This document shows, one piece after another, positions 33,225-43,975 of a stretch of DNA of 64,000 nt. The translations under genes were made by a program, and so were the position numbers. The notes under the pieces were generated by a model. It had not been told where the DNA came from. It searched no databases and saw only the letters and a program-made list of their open reading frames with translations. This stretch comes from Symsagittifera roscoffensis (lineage: Eukaryota; Xenacoelomorpha; Acoela; Convolutidae): assembly GCF_963678635.1 (NCBI RefSeq), contig NC_087065.1, positions 41,295,430 through 41,359,429 on the forward strand. Direction: 5' to 3'. Numbering within the stretch: the stretch's first letter is position 1; the number at the start of each line of letters is the position of its first letter.

Positions 33225-34226
33225 TTCGAATTTTTTGCTCCGACTTTTGATGAAAGTTACGGAATTTTTGACCTCGGGTTGGTGTTTTTCTCCAGCTAAA
33301 TTTCGGCTTTTTAAGTAGCAATTTGTCTAGAGAGAAATTTTATACCATTCGAAAGAAAGTGTTGTCTCGAGCTATAACTTAAAAAGATATTTCACCTGCG
33401 ATCATTTTTTCTAAACTATGCGAGTTTAAAGGTTGTCCCGCAAATAAAGCGACAAGACATTAGGACGACATTTTTTTTTATGGGACTTTAAGACGACAAA
33501 ACAAGCAATTCCCCACTTTGTATATCTGAGAAACAGATTTAGCTTAAACTCGAAAAATTCAATCCACATGTTATGTTTTATAGCTCATTGTCGTCTAAAT
33601 GTCTTAGCGTCTCAAAATCCTGTCGTCTTATTTACCTATCACCGGTTAACAGATTGCCAATTCGGCCAAATTGGGACAATGAACGCGCAATATATTTTGT
33701 GCCATTAACGCGTTAGCGGAAATTTATTGTTCCGATTTTCGAGGAAAGTGAGGAATAGTTATGCTTGGTGTGGTTTTTTTATTCAGTCGATTTTCGATTT
33801 GTTAACTAAGCGTTTTGACAAAACTTTTTGAATATTTTCTGAGAGATTTTGTTATCCTAAGTTCATTATTAAAACAATATTTCACCTGTAATTGTTTTCT
33901 GTAAAGTTACGGGTGTTTGAATATTTCTATTTTGGCCAAATTGGGATAACAAAAGTGAAATGTATTGCGTAGTTATAAATACGCGTAAGAAGCGACATAA
34001 CGCGTTTCAAATTAAATTTAGGTCAGCAATTTAACCCTAATATCACAATACGAGACACTAAATACATTCTTAGTATTTTACATAGCGTGTGGGAGGATGC
34101 AATGAAGAAAGAATGAAACCTTCTTTTTTTCTCAAACATTTTATCAAATAAGCAGCCAAAAAAGTTTTTAATTGGCCCTAAGTTTAGTCGGAACATTCAA
34201 GGCTTTGCTCTGATAGACCAGCAGTC
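33225..34226 (-). repeat. Two family A copies, first one interrupted
   Basis: Copy one starts near 33230 (TGCTCCGACTTTTGATGAAAG), is split by an insertion at about 33437-33655, and resumes with ATTGCCAATTCGGCCAAATT. Copy two runs from 33727 (ATTGTTCCGATTTTCGAGG) to 34226 (CCAGCAGTCTTGTTCC). Confidence 0.65.
33437..33655. mobile_element. Small inverted-repeat insertion inside family A
   Basis: It interrupts the family A copy exactly between two blocks that are adjacent in other copies. Its left end (CAAATAAAGCGACAAGACAT, GGACGACA) is similar to the complement of its right end (TGTCGTCTTATTTACC). Length about 220 bp. The TIR match is imperfect. Confidence 0.5.
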
Positions 34227-34229
34227 TTG

Positions 34230-37200
34230 TTCCGTATTAGAAATTGTTCCCAATTGGATTGAGGCATGCTCTTTGGTCTATTCAATACGTTGCTCATTAC
34301 AAAATTTTTATTTTTATTTTTGCTATATGCAAAAATTATCATAAGATATCAAAGTGTGTGGGATGATGATTTTTGGAAAAAATGTCAGAAGAAAATTGTT
34401 TTTTTTTGTCAGTTTGTTTTGAAAAATTCATCATCTGTTTTATTTTAAATTAACCCATAGAAATAAAACGCAGTAAAAGCATTTAGGGCTTCGCTCTGTT
34501 ACCAGCAGTCTTGTTTGGGAATTAGTCCAAACTGCGAGTCATTGAGCCCAAAATTTAAATGCAACGTTAAAGTCAGTAAAGTGTTCCAACAACTTCTCCT
34601 TAAACTGCAACATAAATTTTAATCCACTGATTGATGAAAAATGATTAAGAAAATATTTCACAAACTTAGAATGATATTTCTGAGAATTGTAAGAAAATGA
34701 TCCTACCCTCAAAGCTGTTTGAATTTAGGAAACGTTCAGTCATCATGTTCTTCCTGTATACGACTAAAAATTAAGCACTTAAAATGTGGTTTTGGCTTCC
34801 CAAAAAGAATAGTTTCTCGAACATTTATTTTCCAAAAACTATTCGAGACCAATGAAAGGGCGCTTGGAACAATCAGGGCTCTGCTTTGTTTTACTGGTAA
34901 TTTCTCTGGTAATTATTTCTGGTAATTATTTTTCTGGTAATTATTTTTCTGAAAAAAATTAAGAGGTAAATATGCAGTTAAATCTTTAATAAATTTGGTT
35001 CGAGTAAAACTCGGCAGCCAAATCTATTTTTTGAGGCTCAAAGTAGCATGTGGGTGGATAAAAAGAAAAACAAAATTGAAAAAAAAATTATAAATGCAGT
35101 TGGGAATAAAAGTTCAACAAGATTCTTTATTATATTTTAAAGACTAGCCGATATGGCCAAATTGAAATTGTGTACGTAACCGTTTCCTAATGTCGAACTA
35201 GTAAACAGGACCGTATGGTTTCGTATACGTATACTGTTCCTTATGAAAGTTGTTGTTAATTTTGCTGTTGCTTTAGCCTCGTTGGCTCTTGACAAATTGA
35301 TTCCGGTTGTTTCGGTTGATTATGTTTTCGGTTAACATTAGACTCGTCGAAATCAATCTCGAGTTTAGATGTGCTGTTGTGAGATGAGCATACTCCGTCT
35401 AGCTAATTCAGTTTTAAGAGAGGTTAGCTCTTATCCTTCTTCAAGCTATGTGAGCAGAAGGTGTTCAGCTACACGAAGGGGGTACTTGGGATTTGGTATT
35501 TGGGATTTGCGGCGACGTTTCAGTTCTATGTCTCCTTAGAGCCACGATTGGAAAAACCTTACTTCTGCTACCAGTTTGACATCGCTTTAACAATTGACGT
35601 AAATAGCTAAAAAGCTACCCCGGTTTTAGTTGGTAAGGTGAAGGTTACAAAAAGGTGAAGGATAAAAAACTTCTCAGGGTACAAAGAGTCAACTACCTAT
35701 TCTACCTAGCCTGAAAAAATTGAAATGACAACCTGTAAGTTTGCGGCTTTGCATCGCTTTAGGTGGCAATTTTTTTGTCAAGTAGACCACAGTTTCATTG
35801 AAAAAAAAAACATTTGAAAACAGGATTTTTTTGTTCCGCATTTTTAAAGTAATCGAAATTCAACGTGAGCAAATATGGTCTGAACTTAAAAAATTAGTTA
35901 GACAGTTTAACAGTGATTTTTTACTTGCATAGACAGATGCGATTTGTAATTGAGCAGATTTGAACTTCGTTAGTGAGCTTCGTAATTTTAATCGTTCATT
36001 CCAAATGCAACTTATTCATTCCAAATGCTGTGAAAAAAAGTATCAAAGAGTATCTTCATTAGTTTGATTTTTCGATGTGTCAAGCCTTCGTTTTTGATTT
36101 TCAGTCACAATAATTAACTACTTGCTCTTTAAATCGGCACTGTCGTTTATCAGCACGCAGTGAACTATTGTGATTGAATTGCTCAAAAAGCCAAAGTATC
36201 TAAGAAAATTGACTTAACTGTCAAACAGAAAAGACTCAGATTCGATTGTACTCAAATGTCGACATCGAGGTGCCTAAACATGAGCTAAGTGGATATTTCT
36301 AGAAGGAACAAATGATTTTAAGCCTGTTATTTAAAATCAAGATTGATTAGTTTTCGAAAAATTGTCAGCAATTCCAATTGTTGTTGCCTTTGCCAAATCG
36401 TACATAAAATCTGTTTGATAAATAAGCGAGTAAAAATAGATTGAAAAAAAGAATCTACAAGTTTTGCCACCATTTTACCGATTCTTCTGCTCTGGGATTT
36501 CTCATTATTCACGTCCATTTGTCCTTGGTGTCTAATTATCTGATACCAAATTAAAAAAAAATTGGCAAATTTTTTTGGATTGTTTTGGAGTGTGTGATTG
36601 TTGTAGTTTTGTCAGTGATTTCTGCCGGCCAGTCTTGTGAGGAATCACAAACATCGGAAGTTTGATTTAATTGTGTATGTAGACAATGTTGATGATGTTT
36701 TTGATGGTTCTGAGGATGGATAAGTTCCTGATGTTTCTGAGACTGCTAGTGCTCCTTTTGATTATGTCATTGACGAGGTTCCTACAGTACGTGGCCAAAC
36801 TGTGCTTTAGATAGGTGCACAATTCGTGTCTGTTTTGTCCTAAATTCTAACTGTCTGTTTTTCCTGGAAACATAAAATTTTTGTCTGAACGAGTGTGCTG
36901 AATCTCTTGCTAGAGGTTGCTGATGGTGTAAAAAAATTACAAGGTGCATATTCCGGTATCATTGCTTCTGAAAAACAAACTTGACCAGACTCCTTCTTTT
37001 ATCGTTCCAGGGAATTTCCTGAAGTTACGTAGAGTTAACATCTGCATAATTCCTGCTGCCAGTGCATTCTAATGTTTTTGTTGCCGTGAAATTGTTGTCT
37101 TTTGTATATTATCATTATTTTTCAATGTAGTTGCTTCTAAAACTTCTGATAAAAGTCTTTGCGTTTTTCAATAAATGATTGCCAATTCTTTTTCTGCATT

Positions 37201-37380
37201 ATCGTCAAGAATTTTGGTGTCTATTTTTAAAATCATTTTCTGTTGCTATTGATTATCATTTCCATATTTGTTGAACCATAATTTTTTCGGTTGCGATCTG
37301 GGATTTCATGATGTCGGCAGTTGTGATGTGGATGGGAAACGTAGGTCAGAAGGGTTTCGAGATCAGGTTTGTATGTTGTT
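34230..37380. other. Long stretch without a supported gene
   Basis: Contains family A ends near 34490 and 34875 and a weak family E end at 36788-36830. Around 36680-36790 there is an acidic coding-like stretch (DNVDDVFDGSEDG, then VPDVSETASAPFDYVIDEVP) with a stop, probably part of a decayed ORF. Nothing else recognised. Confidence 0.3.
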
Positions 37381-37580
37381 TTAAACGTAGAGTCGTATGT
37401 CGGTTTGTGTCGACTCGTATGTAGGATTGTCGACTCGTATGTAGGATGATACAAGACGTATGACGACATGTGTTGATCCGCATCCGGTTTGTGTCGATCT
37501 GTGTATCGTTTTATGTAGATTCGTTTATCGGTTTGTGTCGATTAGTATGTCGTTTTGTATGTTGATTCGTGGTTTGTTCG
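37380..37580 (+). repeat. Diverged minisatellite, GTCGACTCGTATGT unit
   Basis: About eight imperfect repeats around TTTGTGTCGACTCGTATGT, spaced 20-25 bp, degrading to the right. Confidence 0.55.
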
Positions 37581-37713
37581 TTTTTGGGTTTCAATGGATT
37601 TGGATTCGCTCAGAATGATAAATTCAAACTAAAAAGATTTTCTAACTGAATAATAAACAGTTGCAGTGATGAACGAATGAAGAGATGCTTTTCAAATTGT
37701 CTGGTCAATTCAG

Positions 37714-38643
37714 TACCCGGGTTGACCTCCATACACCGAAAATGCTTATCATACAATTCCATACATTAAGTGTGTGGGAAAATGCTTGTCATACAATTTT
37801 CATACAATTTCTAAAAATGGTTGAAAACTGGTATAAACTCGTTTCTGTGGCTGTTTGATTCTAACAAAACAGTCTGGTGATAAAACTGAGGTTGTCGTTT
37901 TTTGAAAAAAATGCTTATCATACAATTCCCATATATGGAAATTGTATGACTGGCATTTTTTTTGATGGCGACACAAAGTAATTTTGAAAATTTGGCCCAA
38001 AATTTTTTTTGTTTTTTTTCAACCGCAAATCGAATTTCGTACGCAAACAAACATTTTTCGAAAAAAATTTTTTGCATGCAAAATTGAATATTTTGTGTGC
38101 ATAACGTAGTCCAGGATACGATAAAGTTGGCTTTATTTTCTTTTCACTAATAAATTTTTTTCAAAAACGCGGAAAATTCCTATTTCTTCTGTATTTGGTG
38201 TTAATGTATGCCTTGATCAATGTCTCATAATTTGAAAATTCAAAATTTCAAAATAATCATCATTAAAAAATTCTGCCAAAAAATAAATGTTTGTTACTTT
38301 TGTTATATCAAATGTAAAAGACAGCCACATTCAGGTCATTTTCTATGCATTGTCAATGCAAGACCGGCCAACCTTTGGTGTTTTGAGTAACCAAGGTGTT
38401 TGTCACTTGTGTTCGGTTGCAACTACAACCGAAAATTTTTCAGAAACTAAATTTAGAAAGAAAAAAAACAAAATTTTTTGTTTATGGAAACACACACTAT
38501 CATACAATTTTCATATATGGAAAAATGCTTATCATAGAGTTTTCATACAGTTTTCTGTACGTATGGAATTGTATGAAATTGTATGGCAAGAAGTTTCTCA
38601 TATATGGAAATTATATGATAAGAAGTTTTGGTCAACCCGGGTA
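37714..38643. mobile_element. MITE with CCCGGGTTGACC inverted repeats and TA duplication
   Basis: Perfect inverted ends CCCGGGTTGACC (37716-37727) and GGTCAACCCGGG (38630-38641) are each flanked by TA, the target duplication of Tc1/mariner-type elements. Just inside both ends are repeated CTTATCATACAATTCCATA-like motifs (37742, 37913, 38485, 38525 and others). There is no transposase ORF, so it is non-autonomous. Confidence 0.8.
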
Positions 38644-38808
38644 GTTATCAATTTGCTCAATCGGTTTGATAGTTGTAGTTTAATATATTGTGAAATGGGG
38701 ATTTAAGGACTCAACGCAACTTGGCCAAAATTAGAAAAAACTTCATAGCAAACGAATAGATTTCATAACCCACTAAAGAGTCACTTATTGTTTCAAGAGG
38801 TTACTTAC

Positions 38809-39001
38809 GCCAAATAAAAAACTCACTAATTAGTTTTTCGCCATCTAAAAAACTCATTCTGAGTTTTTTGACATATGTAATGGCGCCGTTTAGTCTAGAG
38901 CCGCTTCGTTGCAGCTCAAATCCCATATGCTGTCTGCATTCTACAAAACTGAAGAATGCATAAGCTCGTTTCTCTTCCAATAAGTCTAAATTACTCGCCA
39001 A
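38809..39001 (-). CDS. Host exon of unknown gene
   Basis: A 193-nt exon model: 64 open codons plus one base, acceptor TTGAGGTTAG, strong donor GGC|GTAAGTAA. The peptide includes NLDLLEEKRAYAFFSFVEC and GSRLNGAITYVKKLRMSF. The family is not recognised. Coding remnants at 39400-39600 lie upstream on the same strand and could be an earlier exon. Confidence 0.4.
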
Positions 39002-39389
39002 CTAACCTCAATTACCGACAAAAATGTTAACACAAATATTGATTCTTCTCAATTAAATCATACTTCAGTTGAACTGGCAATCTAAAATTGAAATAATATG
39101 TGAGATGGACCAGAGATTTCCCGCAAATTAATTTAAGGGGGTTTAAAAACCGATAAAATGAACCGATACCAAATTTTGATAAAATTTTACGCTACTAACA
39201 TAATGAAAAAAAGCTCAACGGTAGGTCACTTTGTAATTAAATTTTTTTCAAAAAATATATTTCTTCAAAATACTTTGTCGGATCTTATTTCTTTTATTGT
39301 TTACTGATCGACCCAATTTGAATAATTTATGACCAATCTAGCCGTTATGACTTTCAAAAAGTGTCATTGAGAAGTTTTTTGGGCCTCAT

Positions 39390-39600
39390 TGGCACATCAG
39401 TTGCTTTCAGGCGAGTATCTGTCTCATAGCTCTGTCGACGGGGACGGGGACGCTTTGGATCATTCCTTTTCTCTAGCAGAACGGGCCATACAATCGATCC
39501 ATTTTTTTTGTTGCCGTGCTATATCTGCGCTGACAATGTAGTCTTTTAGCTGAAGACCCATTGCGTTTGTGCTTCATTTTTAGTTTATATTATGTTTATC
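39390..39600 (-). pseudogene. Coding-like remnant upstream of the 38.8 kb exon
   Basis: On the minus strand a frame with GLQLKDYIVSADIARQQKKW meets a second frame with LLEKRNDPKRPRPRRQSYET and VPMRPKKLLNDTF. The change at an A-run near 39510 suggests a frameshift. Composition is higher in GC than the flanks. Function unknown. Confidence 0.3.
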
Positions 39601-40589
39601 TAAATCGGTTAATTGCTCTGTTGGGCTAGGGGTAACAAATGCAATTAAAGTTAAAGGGTTCAGCGACATGCTAAGCCAATCAAAATACATGCTAGGCCAA
39701 TCTCTTTTCAAGAAAACAGATTAAAAATTTCAAAAACTCTTTTTTTTTGAAAATTTAATCATAAAAACGTTTAAGGTCTAATTTACTATTCCCATTTTAT
39801 CCTACTTTAGTAATTCCTCCTCACAAAACAAATTGAAACTGTGTTTTAAATATTAATATGCCGAGCGTATATAGTTTTTAAAAAAGTGAATGTGTGAAAT
39901 ACTTTGTCGGTAAGCTGGTTCTTATATACTTAAAACAACAATGAGGTTTCGAAGAAACGGAAATATACTTTTTGTAAAGTAGTTAAAACCAGTTTCATAT
40001 CCTAAAGAGGCATAATCACTAATTTGATCCAGCAATGCTTCAAGATTGGATCTTAGATTCCACTGACAGTGGTCAAGAAATTGTCCCTAAATTCCGTAGA
40101 GCGTTCGTTTTTTTGTTATTCATTTTGGAATTAATTATTTTGCTCTATTCACTAACCTTGGGTCGAACTATAAAAAAAAATTTTTTTTTCGTTTATTGAT
40201 TTTGACCTACAATTCTTGCAAAAGAGCAACATTTTCTGCAATTTGGTTAAAAAGCGATGTGAAAAGAGGGGGCCAGACAAAAAGTGTTGAGTTGCATGTT
40301 TCGTGGCAAGGAGCGCCTCATCGATTGCTAAAACACTGCAGAGACTGTGATGTCGCTTGCATGCTGGGAGAGGATACGAGCCAATCGAAGATCTCGGCTA
40401 AAACAAAATCTGCTCTTTCTCTCAACTATTGAAATTGACGTCTTTTTGCGTGACTCCTAGGAGGGGTGCCAATCACCAATCGCACAGAAATTGAATAGGA
40501 TCAACATGACTTGTGATAATAAGTTCTTCGCTGATCAAATGAAAGAGATCATATTTAAACTATTTTAGCTTTAAGCCAATTGATTTAGT

Positions 40590-41150
40590 CCGCGTCAGCG
40601 CGTGTAAACAGAATCACGACAACGAAGACCAGGCAAACGACGAAACAGCCTGCTATACGCGCACCCTAGACGAAGACCAGGAAGATGACCAGACCAGTAA
40701 GATTTGGGCAAAAGGGAACCGAAGGACGAAGATGACATTTTAATTGTAGGTGACAAAAACGCTACGGCGTAATTATTTCATTATTTGCTAAAAATAGTGG
40801 TCCAACAATCTCTAATTAATTAAACAACACTGTTTTTTGCACTCCAACTGACTAAATGACGAAGTGGCAGATACTCTTGGCACTGAACTGACGGTCACCT
40901 CCAAGACCGACAACGAATAGAACTCACTGAATGCCAAGTTGACAAGTTTTGACAAAGAGCAGATTTCGAATATCATTGCCGAATTGGCTGTGCCAATTAG
41001 GATGGTACCACAACCCAAGGTGGGCCGCATCTGAAACTTGATCCAATTCCACTGGTATCACAGTTCATTTCGCCACTACCAGAGTTCATTTTTCCATTTT
41101 CTCTGGTACCAGAAATCATTTCACCACTTCCGGTACTCAATGACGCGGAT
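40590..41150 (+). pseudogene. Decayed acidic coding region
   Basis: Open coding-like segments are interrupted by stops: NEDQANDETACYTRTLDEDQ at about 40620-40740, and DEVADTLGTELTVTSK then DKEQISNIIAELAVPIRM at about 40860-41035 with an internal TAG. GC content is clearly above the flanks. Possibly a transposase-type or host pseudogene; not recognised. Confidence 0.3.
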
Positions 41151-41970
41151 CTGAGCTTAAATCATTTTCCTTAAAATTAACTCGAAATCGTTTTATTTCA
41201 TTTTGTTAGCTCATGCTTGCTCCAAGTCTAACATAGTGTGTTCCAGCGATTGATCAAGTCAAAAGAATCTTTTCAAGTTGGTTTATTGGCCAACACGCAA
41301 CCTTGTTAGTTCCATCGTCCAAACCCATCATGAGCTTCTGATGGTTGCCAGTTTGCTAGCCGCATGAATGGGGACAATTTCAATGACTAAATTAAGAAAA
41401 AAAATTCAAAAAAAATATTTATTTCTTAAAATAGTTAAAATAGTTAGTATCCATTTAGTCGCCATTTTTCGAATTAGTCCAGTTTTCAAATTGATTTAAC
41501 CTCGATCTTTTTGTTCAGTCTTAGGAACACAAAGGATCAGTTGAGTCAGCTGATATTCAAATGTGTTCCGGAACACGCCGCCACTAATCTGGATCATCAT
41601 TGATGCTTATGCTTCTTTATCAGACGCCATGAAATTCACTGTCACAAAAATAATCAAGAACGTACTGTTGCGAAACCACAATAGAGCAAAATTACCATAA
41701 AAGAGTCAAGCTAGCTGCTTTCATTTCAGGCTGTTGCCAGAGCACTTTTTTCCCAGGACTTTTCGGGTACATATGTAACGTACATTTTAGTAAAAGGTAG
41801 AACAAAGATTGTGTTAATAATTTTCTACAAAAAAACTGTTTCGTTGAGTTTTTTCCACTTTTTAGGCTGGATGACTTTCTATTTGATTGCGTTGTAGGTC
41901 AACAAAAAGCTTATTTTAAGGGATTATCTGATGCATCAATCTCTGGGATGGGAACCGACACTTCCCGGAG

Positions 41971-42230
41971 ATAAACCTCGGTGTGATGTTAGAGGTTGTC
42001 AAAAATTATTCTGATGGAGCGCGACTTGCACTCGTTATGCCAGCTGGCATGATATACCTGAAAGAAATACACTCAGAATCAGTGGTTCTGGATGTTTATT
42101 TCATCCATCGTGGGTTTCTGCTGACGGCTTTCAGAGCTCTACGATACGAGTGCAAAGACGAAGAGCCCCTCAGCAGCTGCTACCCGGCCCTTTCCCTGTT
42201 GGCTCTGATTGAACTTATGGCGCATCTGCG
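41971..42230 (+). CDS. Host exon a of an unknown gene
   Basis: The frame is open from 41932. An AG at 41969-41970 is one possible acceptor. The exon has 86 codons plus two bases and ends at CTGCG|GTTAGT. The peptide has AGMIYLKEIHSESVVLDVYF and ends with a hydrophobic ALSLLALIELMAHL. Its exit phase matches exon b after a 70-bp GT-AG intron, which is the main support. Family unknown. Confidence 0.45.
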
Positions 42231-42300
42231 GTTAGTTTTAAGATTAATTTGATCCATCAATTTTGTCGGGTTAAATAAAAATAAAAGATAATTTGTATAG

Positions 42301-42423
42301 AACAAGCCTTAAAAACCAGAATTCCGCCTCAAAATTTAGAAGATCTGAAGTAGGTCTCGAAAACTCTGGAGGCGTAAGATACAGCCTTAGACGACAACCA
42401 CCTTGCCAGGATAAATTGCGCAG
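42301..42423 (+). CDS. Host exon b of the same gene
   Basis: A 123-nt exon between the acceptor TAATTTGTATAG and the near-ideal donor GCAG|GTACGT. It encodes about 41 residues (KNQNSASKFRRSEVGLENSG, then basic sequence). The intron before it (42231-42300) is 70 bp. The next exon was not identified; phase rules out a simple join to the ORF in the duplicated segment. Confidence 0.5.
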
Positions 42424-42570
42424 GTACGTACGGCCAAAACTTATCCAATTCAATGAAACAATCACTTTAGTAACCCGAAAACTGCATCCAACTAATCCCA
42501 TTTACCAAAACACTCCTTTCTTAACCAAAAACCCAGTTTAGTCCGATATTTAGGGTACTTTTAAGAAAAA

Positions 42571-43118
42571 CTTAAAAGTACCCTTCAAGCAATTGGCCAT
42601 ATTAGCTCCAGAAGTGCTTATGATTATTCTAATTGCAAGGTTCTCTACCAAAATTGAGACAATGCCAGAGAGAATGGGTGAAAATGTACTCGAGAGAAAC
42701 GATCAATACTGTTAACTTTCTCGCTCTTCATTCGCATCTCCTCGCATTTCCTTTCGAGCCTGCAGTTGGAAAGTATTACACCCTTCGCCTGTCCCGATGA
42801 AGATAGTTCGCTTGACTCTGCGAAAATTATTTATTTATAAACATGATTAAAGGTCAGACTCCAAACTTATCAGACGAGCTGGTTATAAAATTATGGACTA
42901 AAAAACTTTAACTCAATAAAAGCGGTAAATGCAATTTTTATATAAAAAATATCTGAGAAATCAAACCAGAATGCGAATTCCAGCAGTATGCACTGGAAAA
43001 CCCCCAACCAGTGAAACGTTCAGTCGCATTGCTGAAGGTGACGATATTGAGGGAAGTGGTTTAATAATTCATGAAAACGAAGTAAATGAGGGGATAGAAG
43101 AGAGAAGATCCAAAAAAG
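42571..43118 (+). repeat. Segmental duplication, copy 1
   Basis: About 550 bp nearly identical by eye to 45430-45982. It contains an ORF end (KQLAILAPEVLMIILIARF), an AATAAA signal near 42915 and a second short ORF starting MQFLYKKYLRNQTRMR. It lacks the upstream exon part and acceptor present in copy 2. Confidence 0.75.
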
Positions 43119-43505
43119 ATCCAGGGCAGTTTCATTAACTAACTGAATTACTGAAATTCAAAACCATGTGAGTAACTTTTTCGACCCTAAAAGAATGCTC
43201 ATTCTGCTCACTCTGCCTCTAAAAAGGGCTGAACAAGATTCACGAGGGAGAGGTTGGACATTACTTAAACATAATCTTTTATAAGAGGGTCGCCAATGGA
43301 AGAAGGCAACCGAAGCTCCCCCTCTTTAGTTGCGAGCTGGAGTGCGTGGGAGGTTTTACCTTCACAGATAACTACTGCTTTTGACCTTGCACTTAGTAAA
43401 CTAAATGGGCCATGTTAAAAACTCTTTATTTCAACCATTGACCAAAAGAAACCTTTACGAATGCAAGCCACAAAAGAACTTCCTGTCTCCCCTTCTCATG
43501 TCAAT

Positions 43506-43975
43506 TATGTTTTATCTTAAAATCAAAAACTACTCTGACGATGATGACCACGAGGATTGAGCCGCCGTGGTCGAGTGGGTTAGGCACATGTCTCTTAACA
43601 CGAGGGTCATGCGTTCGAATCCCGCTTCGGTCACGGCTGGAGGGGTCCCAGTGTCATCCGCCTCCTCAAGGTGGGACCGTCTGCGGCGAAATGGATGACA
43701 TCTCCCCCTCCCCCACGGTTGGTCCTGCACTGAGCAGGCCGGGGGCAAATAAAAAAAATTAAAAAAAAACCACGAGGATTATTCCATGATGAAGGTGGAC
43801 ACAACGAAAGATTTTGATGGTGAAGTGGAAATGTAAACATTCGATTTAGATGAGCCTGATAGCCAAGTGGAAGTGGTTGAACCGGATTGCTCGACGACTG
43901 ACTTCATCGATGAGTAGGAAAAGGGGCGCGGTCATGCTAGAGGTCGAGGAGGGCCATTAAAGTAACTTAGGTGGT
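43506..43975 (+). pseudogene. Acidic ORF interrupted by a SINE
   Basis: Before the SINE the frame reads KIKNYSDDDDHED. After it (in frame once one target copy is ignored) it continues with MMKVDTTKDFDGEVEM, stop, TFDLDEPDSQVEVVEPDCST, stop, and GRGHARGRGGPLK. Acidic N-termini followed by basic Gly/Arg tails are common in transposase-like genes, but no transposase core was found. Stops show it was already decayed or decayed after the insertion. Confidence 0.35.
43559..43768 (+). mobile_element. tRNA-derived SINE with 12-bp target duplication
   Basis: A 210-bp element. The 5' part looks like a tRNA: acceptor arms GCCGTGG and TCACGGC, A-box-like TGGTCGAGTGGGTTAGGC and B-box-like GCGTTCGAATCCC. 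This is followed by a GC-rich body and a tail AAATAAAAAAAATTAAAAAA. The direct repeat ACCACGAGGATT flanks it exactly (43547-43558 and 43769-43780). The inserted unit is GC-rich against AT-rich surroundings. Confidence 0.85.

Noticed and set aside
32869-33321. ORFs running through the N gap
   Set aside because: The open frame is an artefact of unknown bases and the flanks are repeat family A.
40196-40432. Plus-strand 78-codon ORF with several Cys and Lys
   Set aside because: Composition is somewhat coding-like, but there is no splice support and no recognised motif. It may belong with the decayed region at 40590.
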